A stretch of DNA of 38,417 bases from Sandaracinaceae bacterium (GTDB taxonomy: Bacteria; Myxococcota_A; Polyangia; Polyangiales; Sandaracinaceae), in contig JAVJQK010000130.1 of assembly GCA_040218145.1 (NCBI GenBank), positions 1-38,417 of the forward strand. Direction: 5' to 3'. The notes beneath the pieces are model-generated. The model had not been told where the DNA came from. It did no database searches and saw nothing but the letters and a program-made list of their open reading frames with translations. This document shows, one piece after another, positions 1-15,549 of this stretch. The translations under genes were made by a program, and so were the position numbers. The stretch's first letter is position 1. Every line of letters begins with the position of its first letter.

Positions 1-145
<145 letters not shown>

Positions 146-155
146 TCCGCACCCC

Positions 156-332
156 ATGGGCGATAGGCAGCGCGTCGCGCTCGTATGTGACGAGTGCGGC
201 GCGCGCAACTACAAGACGACCAAGCCAAAGCGCCCCGTTCAGCCGGGCGAAGAGGGCCAGACACAGCGGCTGGCCTTCAAGAAATTCTGCCGGACGTGCA
301 ACCGGCACACGGTGCACCGAGAGTCTCGATAG
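156..332 (+). CDS. rpmG: 50S ribosomal protein L33
   Basis: This 58-residue protein starts MGDRQRVALVCDEC and ends CRTCNRHTVHRESR. It has the L33 size and fold signature. Four cysteines (C11, C14, C45, C48) form two CxxC pairs, so this is the zinc-binding (C+) form of L33. L33 is a late-assembling protein of the large subunit near the E site. The ATG lies 10 nt after the tuf stop without a strong ribosome-binding site, suggesting co-transcription with tuf. Gene order (tuf-rpmG-tRNA-Trp-secE) is the usual one. Confidence 0.95.
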   Translation: MGDRQRVALVCDECGARNYKTTKPKRPVQPGEEGQTQRLAFKKFCRTCNRHTVHRESR

Positions 333-372
333 GAGCCTCGCGCGAAGCTCGGAGCGCCGCGAAAGAGAGAAT

Positions 373-445
373 AGGTCAGTAGCTCAGTTGGTAGAGCAGC
401 GGATTCCAAATCCGCAGGTCGGGGGTTCGAGCCCCTCCTGACCTG
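373..445 (+). tRNA. trnW: tRNA-Trp (anticodon CCA)
   Basis: A full cloverleaf can be drawn. The acceptor stem AGGTCAG (373-379) pairs with CTGACCT (438-444), followed by discriminator G445. The D arm is GCTC/GAGC, the anticodon stem is GCGGA/TCCGC with loop TTCCAAA (anticodon CCA at 406-408), and the T arm is GGGGG/CCCTC with loop TTCGAGC. The 3' CCA is not encoded. It lies between rpmG and secE and is probably processed from their common transcript. Confidence 0.97.
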
Positions 446-462
446 AGACAGGCGATACGACG

Positions 463-864
463 ATGTCGGACGAAGAACTCGAATTCGAAGAAGCGAAGAC
501 GCTCGGAATGGAGCGGTGGGTGCAGTTCGCCTTCGTGGTGATCGCCATCCTCACCTTCTACCTGAGTGACAAGCTCATCAGCTTCGTCTGGGGATACTTC
601 GCGGAGCCCGAGGGCACGCTCGTCTCCGGCGTCGCCGCCATCATCGGTATCCTCACGGGTTTCCTGCTGTACCGTCACCCGAAGGTCCGGCCCCTCGCCG
701 ACGAGGTGGCGGGAGAGCTGTCGAAGGTGACCTGGCCCACCCGTCAGGAGACCTGGCGGAACACCATCGTCGTGATCATCACGTCGATCATCGCCGCCGC
801 GTATCTCGGCATCTTCGACTCCATCTGGTCCGCGTTCACGGACCTCATCTACTCGACGAGCTAG
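463..864 (+). CDS. secE: Preprotein translocase subunit SecE
   Basis: This 133-residue membrane protein is the small essential clamp subunit of the SecYEG channel. It has three predicted membrane segments: about residues 19-45, 51-69 and 99-122. The third follows the conserved cytoplasmic amphipathic motif, here ELSKVTWPTRQETWRNT, which is the SecE signature. The three-segment form resembles that of E. coli rather than the single-segment form of many other bacteria. The ATG at 463 is 17 nt after the tRNA; the ribosome-binding site is weak. nusG follows after 63 nt. Confidence 0.96.
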   Translation: MSDEELEFEEAKTLGMERWVQFAFVVIAILTFYLSDKLISFVWGYFAEPEGTLVSGVAAIIGILTGFLLYRHPKVRPLADEVAGELSKVTWPTRQETWRNTIVVIITSIIAAAYLGIFDSIWSAFTDLIYSTS

Positions 865-927
865 CGGCTGGCTCTTACTCATTCGCCGCGAGCCGGGGGG
901 CTGGCTTCGCGCGCATCAGGACCTGTC

Positions 928-1458
928 ATGGGAAAGAAGTGGTACGTAGTCCAGGCCTACTCCGGCTACGAGAGCAAAGTGAAGCTCTCGTTGGAGGAGA
1001 GGATCCGTCAGGCGGGGGCCGAAGAGTCCTTCGGTGAGATCCTGATCCCGAAGGAGAACGTGACGGAGAACCGGCCCACCGGCCGCCGCGTCACGAGCCG
1101 GACGTTCTACCCCGGCTACATCTTCGTCAACATGGACCTGACCGACGGCACCTGGCATCTCGTCAAGGACACCCCGAAGGTCAGCGGCTTCGTGGGCGGA
1201 CGCCACCCGGCGCCGGTCCCGGAGTCGGAGATCAACGCCATCACCCAGCAGGTCGCGGAGGGCGCCGCGCGTCCCAAGCCGCGCGTGGTGTTCGAGGCGG
1301 GCGACCACGTCCGCGTCATCGACGGGGCGTTCGCGAACTTCACGGGGACGGTCGAAGAGGTCAACCCCGACAAGCAGAAGGTCAAGGTCCTCGTCAGCAT
1401 CTTTGGTCGAGCCACCCCGGTGGAGCTCGACTACGGCCAGGTCGAGAAGACGGTCTGA
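928..1458 (+). CDS. nusG: Transcription termination/antitermination factor NusG
   Basis: This 176-residue protein has the normal NusG length. The N-terminal NGN domain begins [17 protein letters not shown] and contacts RNA polymerase. The C-terminal KOW domain (about residues 125-176, with [14 protein letters not shown]) binds Rho or ribosomal S10. NusG couples transcription to translation and helps Rho termination. A CAGGA sequence about 7 nt before the ATG can serve as ribosome-binding site. Its position between secE and rplK is the standard one. Confidence 0.97.
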   Translation: MGKKWYVVQAYSGYESKVKLSLEERIRQAGAEESFGEILIPKENVTENRPTGRRVTSRTFYPGYIFVNMDLTDGTWHLVKDTPKVSGFVGGRHPAPVPESEINAITQQVAEGAARPKPRVVFEAGDHVRVIDGAFANFTGTVEEVNPDKQKVKVLVSIFGRATPVELDYGQVEKTV

Positions 1459-1513
1459 GCCCAGAGAATCGTCACATCAGGGCGCCCACACAGGGGCCCG
1501 GGATTGAAGTGCC

Positions 1514-1954
1514 ATGAAGAAGGTCATCGGTCAGATCAAGCTCCAGCTCTCCGCCGGCAAGGCGAACCCGTCGCCGCCCGTCGGCCCGGCGCTGGGCCAG
1601 CACGGCGTGAACATCATGCAGTTCTGCAAGGAGTTCAACGCCCGCACCCAGAAGCAGGAGGGCCTGATCATCCCCGTGGTGATCACCGTCTTCGCGGACC
1701 GGTCCTTCACCTTCATCACGAAGACCCCGCCGGCGTCGGTCCTGATCAAGCGCGAGATCGGCCTCAAGATCGGCAAGAAGCCGGGCAGCGGATCGCCCGT
1801 GCCGAACAAGGAGAAGGTCGGCACCATCACGCGTGGGCAGCTCGAGAAGCTCGCGGCCGAGAAGTTCAAGGACATGAACGCGGGCAGCATCGAGGCCGCC
1901 GCGCGCACCCTCGCCGGCACCTGCCGGTCGATGGGCGTCGACGTCACCGACTGA
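1514..1954 (+). CDS. rplK: 50S ribosomal protein L11
   Basis: This 146-residue protein matches L11: it starts [21 protein letters not shown] and contains [15 protein letters not shown] and, near the C-terminus, [15 protein letters not shown]11 forms the GTPase-associated centre with the 23S rRNA thiostrepton loop and L10/L12. The ATG at 1514 gives the normal N-terminus. A longer frame in another phase over this gene is a GC-rich shadow. The gap to rplA is 151 nt and contains two hairpins. Confidence 0.97.
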   Translation: MKKVIGQIKLQLSAGKANPSPPVGPALGQHGVNIMQFCKEFNARTQKQEGLIIPVVITVFADRSFTFITKTPPASVLIKREIGLKIGKKPGSGSPVPNKEKVGTITRGQLEKLAAEKFKDMNAGSIEAAARTLAGTCRSMGVDVTD

Positions 1955-2047
1955 GCTCGGCCGCGCCGGTCGGACCGCGGGGTGGCCCTCGCGCAGGATC
2001 GTTCTATACACGTTCACCGCTCACGCGCCGGGCTCGCCGGCGCATCA

Positions 2048-2084
2048 CCACCCACGGGTGGGAGGCGGTTGGGGACTGGTCCCC
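2048..2084 (+). promoter_or_regulatory. Two adjacent hairpins in the rplK-rplA spacer
   Basis: CCACCC (2048-2053) pairs with GGGTGG (2056-2061), and GGGGAC (2071-2076) pairs with GTCCCC (2079-2084). Both loops are 2 nt as drawn and would open by a pair or two in RNA. The second stem is flanked by CGG and CCG that could extend it. The structures end about 20 nt before the rplA ATG, just upstream of its ribosome-binding site. They could modulate rplA translation or mRNA processing. No T-run follows, so termination is unlikely. The function is inferred only from position. Confidence 0.5.
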
Positions 2085-2105
2085 GCCGTCGAATGGGAGA
2101 AGGAA

Positions 2106-2798
2106 ATGCAGACAGGTAGAAGGCGAAAGGAGCCGGTCGGCAAAGTCGATCGCGCCCGCCTCTACGCGCTCGAGGAAGCCTGCGCGCTCGTGAAGGAGGC
2201 GTCATTCGCCAAATTCGACGAGAGCGTGGACCTCGCGGTTCGTCTGGGCGTCAATCCAAAGCACGCCGATCAGATGGTCCGCGGCGCGACGGTCCTGCCT
2301 CACGGCATCGGAAAGACCGTCCGCGTCCTCGTGTTCGCGAAGGGCGAGAAGGCCACCGAGGCGCAAGCCGCTGGTGCCGACTTCGTCGGAGCGGACGACA
2401 TGGTCCAGAAGGTCCAGGATGGATGGCTCGACTTCGATACAGTCGTCGCCACGCCGGACATGATGGGTCAGGTCGGTCGTCTCGGACGCGTGCTCGGTCC
2501 CCGTGGCCTGATGCCCAACCCGAAGGTGGGCACCGTCACGTTCGACGTGACCAAGGCGATCAGCGACGTCAAGGCCGGTAAGGTCGAGTTCCGGGTGGAG
2601 CGTGCGGGCATCGTGCACGCGCCGGTCGGGAAGCGCTCCTTCGAGTCGGACAAGCTCCGCGAGAACGCCAAGGCGCTCCTCGACGCCCTCTTGCGTGCCA
2701 AGCCGGCATCTGCCAAGGGGACGTACCTCCGGAGCATCACGCTCAGCAGCACCATGGGGCCGGGGATCAAGATTGACCCCGCCACGGTCGAGGCCTGA
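2106..2798 (+). CDS. rplA: 50S ribosomal protein L1
   Basis: This 230-residue protein has the usual L1 length. It carries [13 protein letters not shown] near the N-terminus, the [20 protein letters not shown] strand and the conserved [18 protein letters not shown] loop. L1 binds the 23S rRNA stalk near the E site and, in other bacteria, represses its own operon. The ATG at 2106 is chosen because GGGAGAAGGA lies directly upstream. An in-frame GTG at 2058 would add 16 residues encoded by the hairpin region and is rejected. The stop is separated from the rplJ start by one base. Confidence 0.96.
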   Translation: MQTGRRRKEPVGKVDRARLYALEEACALVKEASFAKFDESVDLAVRLGVNPKHADQMVRGATVLPHGIGKTVRVLVFAKGEKATEAQAAGADFVGADDMVQKVQDGWLDFDTVVATPDMMGQVGRLGRVLGPRGLMPNPKVGTVTFDVTKAISDVKAGKVEFRVERAGIVHAPVGKRSFESDKLRENAKALLDALLRAKPASAKGTYLRSITLSSTMGPGIKIDPATVEA

Positions 2799-2799
2799 C

Positions 2800-3351
2800 A
2801 TGGCAACGCGTACTGAAAAAGCCGCCGTCGTCGACGCGGTGAAGCAGAACTTCGAGAAGGCCACTGCGGTCGTGCTGGTGGACTACGCCGGCGTCGACGT
2901 CCCGCAGATCACGGAGCTGCGCAAGCGGTTCCGCGAGGCCGGTGTCGAGTACAAGGTGGTCAAGAACCGCCTCATCAAGCAGGCGCTCAAGGGCACCTCG
3001 CTCGAGACCGACGACACCATCAACGCGTCCCTGAAGGGGATGACCGGGGTGGCGTGGTCCTACGAGGACCCGTCCGCGGCCGCGAAGATCATCAGGAACT
3101 TCCGCAAGGAAGACGAGAAGAACGAGGTGCTCGAGGTCAAGTGCGGCGTCATGGACGAGAGCGTCCTCGATGCCAAGCAGGTCGAGACGCAGCTCGCATC
3201 CCTTCCCGGCAAGGATGAGCTCCGCGCCATGCTGCTCGCGCAGCTCCTGGCTCCCGCGCAGGGTTTGGTTCGCCAGCTCCACGCGGCCGGTCAGAACTTC
3301 GCGTACCTCCTGGACGCTCGCCGTCGCCAGCTCGAGGAGCAGGGCGGCTGA
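2800..3351 (+). CDS. rplJ: 50S ribosomal protein L10
   Basis: This 183-residue protein is the base of the L7/L12 stalk. It starts [21 protein letters not shown] and contains the conserved [32 protein letters not shown] region. A C-terminal helix (about residues 140-180) would hold L12 dimers. The ATG follows the rplA TGA after a single base, with GAGG about 6 nt upstream inside rplA, so translation is likely coupled to rplA. An in-frame extension back into rplA is rejected. This tight junction leaves no room for the long L10 leader seen in enterobacteria. Confidence 0.95.
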   Translation: MATRTEKAAVVDAVKQNFEKATAVVLVDYAGVDVPQITELRKRFREAGVEYKVVKNRLIKQALKGTSLETDDTINASLKGMTGVAWSYEDPSAAAKIIRNFRKEDEKNEVLEVKCGVMDESVLDAKQVETQLASLPGKDELRAMLLAQLLAPAQGLVRQLHAAGQNFAYLLDARRRQLEEQGG

Positions 3352-3358
3352 GCACCAA

Positions 3359-3393
3359 CCGGGGACGCTCCGAGAGGGCGGTCCCGGACTTTT
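3359..3393 (+). terminator. Terminator-like hairpin between rplJ and rplL
   Basis: CCGGG (3359-3363) and AC (3365-3366) pair with GTCCCGG (3381-3387) around a bulged G. ACTTTT follows (T-run 3390-3393). This resembles a weak intrinsic terminator placed inside the ribosomal-protein operon. It may reduce read-through, act as an RNA-processing site, or be an attenuator controlled by L10-L12. It lies 8 nt after the rplJ stop and more than 100 nt before rplL. Confidence 0.45.
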
Positions 3394-3497
3394 CGCACGA
3401 AATCAGATTGCGCTCACGGTCCGTGGGCTTCACAGGAACAAATTCGCGTCAGCACCTTCGGCGGAGGACGGCGCGGCTTGAATAGAAGGTAGAGACA

Positions 3498-3875
3498 ATG
3501 GCGAACATGAATCTGGAGCAGATGGTCGAGGAGCTCAGCTCTTGGTCCGTCATGGATGTGGCTGGCCTGGTCAAGGCGCTCGAGGACAAGTGGGGCGTCT
3601 CCGCGGCGCCCGTCGCGGTCGCCGGTGGCGGCGGCGCGGCTCCTCCCGAGGCGGTCGAAGAGCAGACCGAGTTCACGGTCGAGCTGACCGACGTCGGCGC
3701 CAAGAAGATCAACGTGATCAAGGCGGTCCGTGAGGTCACGAGCCTCGGCCTGGCCGACGCGAAGAACCTCGTCGAGGCCGCTCCCAAGGCCGTCAAGGAG
3801 AACGTCTCCAAGGAAGAGGCCGAGGAGATCAAGAAGAAGCTCGAGGAGGCTGGCGCGAAGGTCACCCTCAAGTAG
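3498..3875 (+). CDS. rplL: 50S ribosomal protein L7/L12
   Basis: This 125-residue acidic protein has an N-terminal dimerisation helix pair (residues 1-35), a flexible hinge rich in Ala, Gly and Pro (about 38-57), and a C-terminal domain with [22 protein letters not shown] and [18 protein letters not shown] that recruits translation factors. Several copies sit on L10 in each ribosome. GAAGGTAGA upstream of the ATG at 3498 is a good ribosome-binding site. The 146-nt spacer before it, with a terminator-like hairpin, suggests separate control of its level. Confidence 0.97.
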   Translation: MANMNLEQMVEELSSWSVMDVAGLVKALEDKWGVSAAPVAVAGGGGAAPPEAVEEQTEFTVELTDVGAKKINVIKAVREVTSLGLADAKNLVEAAPKAVKENVSKEEAEEIKKKLEEAGAKVTLK

Positions 3876-4184
3876 TGACTTCCGGCCGCCCTCATCGTTG
3901 TTTCTTCGTCGATGACGTCGCGTCCCTTCGCCAGCCCGGGCGTTGGGATGCGTCGTCGTCTGTGACGAGCCTGATCGTTGCCGAAACGGTCGCGTCGCGG
4001 AGCGCCATCGCCCCGTCGACGCGGCCGTGCGTTTGATTCTCTGATCCTCCGGGCATGTAGCTCAGCACTCGCTTGGCTTGAACGGGCATTGCCCACTTGA
4101 CGGGCATTTTCGGGCGTTCGACGCGCCCGCTGCGAAGACCGGCGCAGCCCCCTCCAACCGGTCGAATGGGAGCTCCGCGAAACC
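3876..4184 (+). promoter_or_regulatory. 309-nt rplL-rpoB leader region
   Basis: No gene is seen here. It contains a direct repeat, ACGGGCATT at 4082-4090 and 4100-4108. Each copy is preceded by a TTGA-like sequence (TTGAACGGG and TTGACGGG), which could be -35-type boxes or operator half-sites. A hairpin follows: CGGGCG (4111-4116) pairs with CGCCCG (4124-4129), with a 7-nt loop. GGGAG about 12 nt before the rpoB ATG may be the ribosome-binding site. The region could hold an rpoBC promoter or attenuator; no well-spaced -10 box is visible. Confidence 0.4.
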
Positions 4185-8369
<4,185 letters not shown>

Positions 8370-8373
8370 TCCG

Positions 8374-12645
<4,272 letters not shown>

Positions 12646-12669
12646 TTCGCTAGCTCTGCCTACACGGCG

Positions 12670-12708
12670 AGGCCGTCGTTCCTTCGGGAGCGGCGGCCTT
12701 CGTCGTTT
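12670..12708 (+). terminator. Intrinsic terminator of the rpoBC operon
   Basis: The arms 12670-12682 and 12687-12699 pair over 13 positions, with two G-T wobbles and a TTCG tetraloop (12683-12686) closed by C-G. TCGTCGTTT follows. It sits between convergent genes, rpoC and the small gene at 12708-12899, and could stop transcription from both sides. A terminator of the same design follows the outer-membrane barrel gene at 37239-37270. Confidence 0.75.
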
Positions 12709-12899
12709 CAGACCCGCTCGCCGCGGAGCGCCTCTCGCGCGTGACGAATGGCCTGCGCCGTCGCAAAGGCTGCGCGGCGTTGTGCCACCTGGCATCCGTC
12801 GGAGTCGCCACGGAACGCGGCGGCGAGCTGCTCCTGGATGGCGCACATGGCGTCGGCCACACAGTGCTGGGCGAGGTTGATGGGGCGCGAGTCGAGCAT
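12708..12899 (-). CDS. Small hypothetical protein (63 aa)
   Basis: The product is not recognised. It starts MLDSRPINLAQHCVADAMC and contains three cysteines (C13, C19, C36) and an Ala/Arg-rich, probably helical C-terminal half. It is supported by a near-perfect AGGAGG ribosome-binding site 9 nt before the ATG at 12899, unusual in this window. A longer in-frame reading to 13004 begins with an Arg-rich stretch and has no such site. No signal peptide or membrane segment is seen. Its 5' region faces the dps-like gene, so the two are divergent. It could be a small regulator or stress protein; that is a guess. Confidence 0.6.
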   Translation of the reverse strand: MLDSRPINLAQHCVADAMCAIQEQLAAAFRGDSDGCQVAQRRAAFATAQAIRHAREALRGERV

Positions 12900-12913
12900 G
12901 GGGTCTGTCCTCC

Positions 12914-12931
12914 TGCGCAAACGATTGTGCA
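12914..12931. promoter_or_regulatory. 18-bp dyad, possible activator/operator site
   Basis: TGCGCAAACGATTGTGCA is an imperfect palindrome in which 14 of 18 positions obey two-fold symmetry. It lies 114 bp upstream of the sigma-54-like promoter at 13046-13061, a typical distance for a bacterial enhancer-binding protein site. It also overlaps the leader of the divergent small gene, so it could instead be a repressor operator for that gene. No specific regulator can be named. Confidence 0.4.
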
Positions 12932-13045
12932 AAGGAGGGACCAGGTCCGCGATCCTCCGAGAATGCGAGGCGGCCGTGCGGCGCCTGCGTCTCAGCCGAG
13001 GCATTCGGCCACGGCCACTGCGCCCTCGCGCCCCGCGTGGCGCGC

Positions 13046-13061
13046 TGGCACGGGGACTGCT
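13046..13061 (+). promoter_or_regulatory. Putative sigma-54 (-24/-12) promoter of the dps-like gene
   Basis: TGGCACGGGGACTGCT matches the sigma-54 consensus TGGCACG-N4-TTGCW at 11 of the 12 specified positions; the only mismatch is the first T of the -12 element. The GG and GC doublets have the required 10-nt separation. Transcription would start near 13072, giving a leader of about 40-55 nt before the dps-like start codon. An inverted repeat CCTAC-N6-GTAGG (13062-13077) overlaps the expected start point. Confidence 0.55.
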
Positions 13062-13125
13062 CCTACACTGTGGTAGGCGACGACCGAGTCGGGGCGTCGA
13101 CCCAAAGGAGATGAAGACAATAAGA

Positions 13126-13611
13126 ATGGCTACCCGTTTTCCCAGTCACGTGAACCTGAACGACGATGTGCGCGCGGCGCTGATCGAGCATCTGAACGAC
13201 ACGCTCGCCACGAGCATCGACCTGACCTACCAGGTCAAGCAGGCGCACTGGAACATCAAGGGCCCCTGGTTCTTCGCGCGGCACGAGCTCTTCGACAAGC
13301 TCGCTGGCAACCTTCGCGAGTGGACCGACGACATCGCCGAGCGCGCGAGCACGCTCGGGGGCTACGCGAAGGGCACCGTCCGCATGGCCGCGAGCGGCTC
13401 GAAGCTCGGCGAGTACGACGAGAGCGTCATCGACGGCAAGCAGCACATCCGCGCCCTCGTCGACCGCTACACGATCTTCACGCGCCAGCTGCGTGACGGC
13501 ATCAGCGCCGCGCAGGAGAAGGAAGACGTCGTGACGGAGGATCTCCTGACGGAGGTCGCGCGCGGCGCGGAGCTCGACATGTGGTTCCTGGAGAGCCACA
13601 TCGGCGTCTGA
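13126..13611 (+). CDS. dps: Dps-family ferritin-like DNA-binding/stress protein
   Basis: This 161-residue protein belongs to the Dps/ferritin-like family, which stores iron by oxidising Fe(II) with peroxide and can protect DNA in starvation. The motif LTYQVKQAHWNIKGPWFFARHELFDKL contains the conserved HWN histidine, and D and E residues follow in WTDDIAERASTLGG, as in the inter-subunit ferroxidase centre. The ATG at 13126 gives a family-like N-terminus; ATG 13111 is an in-frame alternative lying directly against the AAGGAG sequence. The much longer frame reaching back to 12748 is rejected. Expression is probably sigma-54-dependent. A strong terminator follows. Confidence 0.88.
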   Translation: MATRFPSHVNLNDDVRAALIEHLNDTLATSIDLTYQVKQAHWNIKGPWFFARHELFDKLAGNLREWTDDIAERASTLGGYAKGTVRMAASGSKLGEYDESVIDGKQHIRALVDRYTIFTRQLRDGISAAQEKEDVVTEDLLTEVARGAELDMWFLESHIGV

Positions 13612-13640
13612 GCCAGCGCGCTCTCGTCACGCGCGGAGCG

Positions 13641-13679
13641 GCCCCGAGCCTCGTCCCCCCGGACGGCTCGGGGCTTTTT
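13641..13679 (+). terminator. Intrinsic terminator after the dps-like gene
   Basis: GCCCCGAGCC (13641-13650) pairs perfectly with GGCTCGGGGC (13665-13674). An inner GTCC/GGAC stem caps the loop, and five T residues follow (13675-13679). This is the clearest rho-independent terminator in the window and isolates the dps-like gene from the downstream dehydrogenase. Confidence 0.9.
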
Positions 13680-13710
13680 CGCGTCCGGCATGTGCGCCAT
13701 CCTGCGAGGC

Positions 13711-14856
13711 ATGAGCGCCTTCTTCTTCGAGAACGACGAGCATCGCGCGCTGCGCGAGCAGGTGCGCCGGTGGTCTGCGGCCGAGATCGCCCCACACGCC
13801 CACGACTGGGAAGAGGCGGAGGAGTTCCCGCGGGAGCTCTACGCGAAGGCGGGTGCGGCCGACATGCTCGGCATCGGCTACCCGGAGTCCTGCGGCGGGA
13901 GCGGCGGGGACATCACGCACATCATCGTCGCGGCCGAGGAGATGATCCTGGCCGGCAAGTCGGTGGGCACCTGCGTCGGGCTCGGGAGCCACGGGATCGC
14001 GCTCCCGCCCATCGTGCATCACGGCACCGACGCGCAGCGCGAGCGCTTCGTCGCGCCGGTCCTGCGCGGGAAGAAGGTCTCCGCGCTCGCCATCACCGAG
14101 CCGGGCGGCGGCTCCGACGTGGCGAGCCTGCGGACCCGCGCCGACAAGGACGGCGACTGCTACGTGGTCAACGGGAGCAAGACCTTCATCACGTCGGGCA
14201 CGCGCGCCGACTTCGTCACCGCGGCCGTCCGCACGGGCGGCGCGCAGCACGGGGGGATCAGCCTGATCATCATCGAGGCCGACACGCCCGGCTACTCGGT
14301 GAGCAAGAAGCTGAAGAAGACCGGGTGGTGGGCGAGCGACACGGCCGAGCTGAGCTTCGAAGACTGCCGCGTGCCGGCCGAGAACCTCATCGGCCCGGAG
14401 AACGCGGGCTTCGTCGCCATCATGACCAACTTCACGCAAGAGCGCTTGCTCCTCGCGGCGCAGTGCGTCGCCATCGCGGAGCTCGCGCTGCGCGAGGCGC
14501 ACGCCTACAGCAAGGAGCGTCAGGCCTTCGGCCGCCCCATCGCGGGCTTCCAGGTGATCCGCCACAAGCTCGCGGACATGTCGACGCGTCTTGCGGCCGC
14601 CCGCGCGCTGACGGGAGAGCTGGCCATGCGCTACGCGCGCGGCGAGCAGGACCCCGCGCTCGCGGCGCAGACGAAGAACGCCGCGACCGACATGCTCACC
14701 TTCGTCGCCGACCAGGCGGTGCAGATCCACGGCGGCTTCGGCTACATGCGCGAGTACGTCGTCGAGCGCCTCTACCGCGACGCGCGTCTCTACCCGATCG
14801 GCGGCGGCACGCGCGAGATCATGAACGAGATCATCTGCAAGACCCGCGGCTACTGA
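13711..14856 (+). CDS. Acyl-CoA dehydrogenase, long-chain type
   Basis: This 381-residue FAD flavoenzyme of the acyl-CoA dehydrogenase family would introduce the alpha-beta double bond in fatty-acid or branched-chain acyl-CoA oxidation and pass electrons to ETF. It contains ALAITEPGGGSDVAS and KTFITSGTRAD (FAD/substrate region), and AYSKERQAFGRPIAGFQ and QIHGGFGYMREY (signature 2 region). The C-terminal catalytic Glu of medium-chain enzymes is Gly here (GGGT at 364-367). E244 in QERLLL matches the helix-G catalytic base of long-chain and isovaleryl-CoA enzymes. Start ATG 13711 has GAGG just upstream; ATG 13690 would add seven residues. The substrate cannot be fixed from sequence. Confidence 0.9.
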   Translation: MSAFFFENDEHRALREQVRRWSAAEIAPHAHDWEEAEEFPRELYAKAGAADMLGIGYPESCGGSGGDITHIIVAAEEMILAGKSVGTCVGLGSHGIALPPIVHHGTDAQRERFVAPVLRGKKVSALAITEPGGGSDVASLRTRADKDGDCYVVNGSKTFITSGTRADFVTAAVRTGGAQHGGISLIIIEADTPGYSVSKKLKKTGWWASDTAELSFEDCRVPAENLIGPENAGFVAIMTNFTQERLLLAAQCVAIAELALREAHAYSKERQAFGRPIAGFQVIRHKLADMSTRLAAARALTGELAMRYARGEQDPALAAQTKNAATDMLTFVADQAVQIHGGFGYMREYVVERLYRDARLYPIGGGTREIMNEIICKTRGY

Positions 14857-14869
14857 TGGGTGAGCCCCC

Positions 14870-14989
14870 GGGCCGACCGCTTGGCGTGCCCCAGGGACGC
14901 TGATCGTCTTATCGTCATTCGGGAAAGCTCAATCAATCCAGTGGCTTCGAGCTATGACGATATGACGAAGAGCGTCCCCGTTCTCAGCT
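14870..14989. repeat. Palindromic interspersed element, copy A
   Basis: This is one of three near-identical copies. The arms 14894-14918 and 14954-14978 pair at 22 of 25 positions around a 35-nt centre, which itself has an AGCTC/GAGCT stem. The right end contains GCGTCCCCGTTCTCAGCT. Copies A and B share 120 bp with only scattered differences. The design is that of a non-autonomous MITE or REP-like element. It begins 13 nt after the dehydrogenase stop. It could also act as a transcription-stopping hairpin. Confidence 0.8.
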
Positions 14990-15058
14990 GGACGCTGGAC
15001 GTCCCCGTTCTCAGCTGAGCGCTGGACTCGCCGTGGCCCCACCGCTTGGTGTGCCCCA

Positions 15059-15178
15059 GGGCCGACGGCTTGGTGTGCCCCGGGGACGCTCGTCGTCTTG
15101 TCGTCATTCGGGAAAGCTCAATCAATCCAGTAGCTTCGGGCTATGACGATATGACGAAGAGCGTCCCCGTTCTCAGCT
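15059..15178. repeat. Palindromic interspersed element, copy B
   Basis: This is the second copy, in the same orientation as copy A and also 120 bp long from GGGCCGAC to CTCAGCT. It differs from A at isolated positions, for example GACGCTCGTCGTCTTG instead of GACGCTGATCGTCTTA. A partial duplicate of the left end lies just before it (about 15041-15059), and a duplicate of the right end, GTCCCCGTTCTCAGCT, lies at 15001-15016. The region therefore looks rearranged. Confidence 0.8.
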
Positions 15179-15259
15179 CCCGTTCGGAGCACGCCGATGA
15201 AGCGCAGCTGCTCGGCCGGACGGACCGTCGTGGCGCGCTCCGGGTCCGGCGCGATCAGG

Positions 15260-15467
15260 CTGCGGCTGCGGGAGCGGCAGCCGAAGCGGACTCGGATGCG
15301 GACGCGGATTCGAATGCGGTCGCGGACACGGATGCGGTCGCGGACTCGGATGCGGTCGCGGACGCGGTCGCGGATGCGGACGCGGTCGCGGATGCGGACT
15401 CGGATGCGGTCGCGGATGCGGACTCGGATGCGGGAGCGGATGCGGCCGCGGGAGCGGCGGCCGACGC
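15260..15467 (+). repeat. Hexanucleotide low-complexity tract (GCGGAN)n
   Basis: About 200 bp built from diverged copies of a six-base unit, GCGGAT, GCGGAC or GCGGTC, on the plus strand. All forward frames stay open because of the period, giving Ala-Asp, Arg-Thr or similar dipeptide runs. These have no start signal and no conserved flank. I treat it as non-coding. The same type of repeat occurs in frame inside the outer-membrane barrel gene at 30722-30892. Confidence 0.7.
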
Positions 15468-15549
15468 GTCGACTTGCTCGCGCGAAGCGACCGACCGATC
15501 GCGGTCCGGATTGTCGTACTCGGCGCGGCCCTCCTACTGGTCGCATACA

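Noticed and set aside
2058-2105. GTG start for rplA
   Set aside because: It would translate the hairpin region; ATG 2106 has a strong ribosome-binding site and the usual L1 length.
4111-4129. CGGGCG/CGCCCG hairpin as a terminator before rpoB
   Set aside because: No T-run follows, and termination here would block rpoBC; it is kept only as a leader structure.
12748-13125. Long N-terminal extension of the dps-like protein
   Set aside because: The extension overlaps the small minus-strand gene and the sigma-54 promoter and has no Dps homology; the family start lies at 13126.
15118-15546. Reverse frame giving Arg-Ile repeats
   Set aside because: It is complementary low-complexity translation overlapping element copy B.
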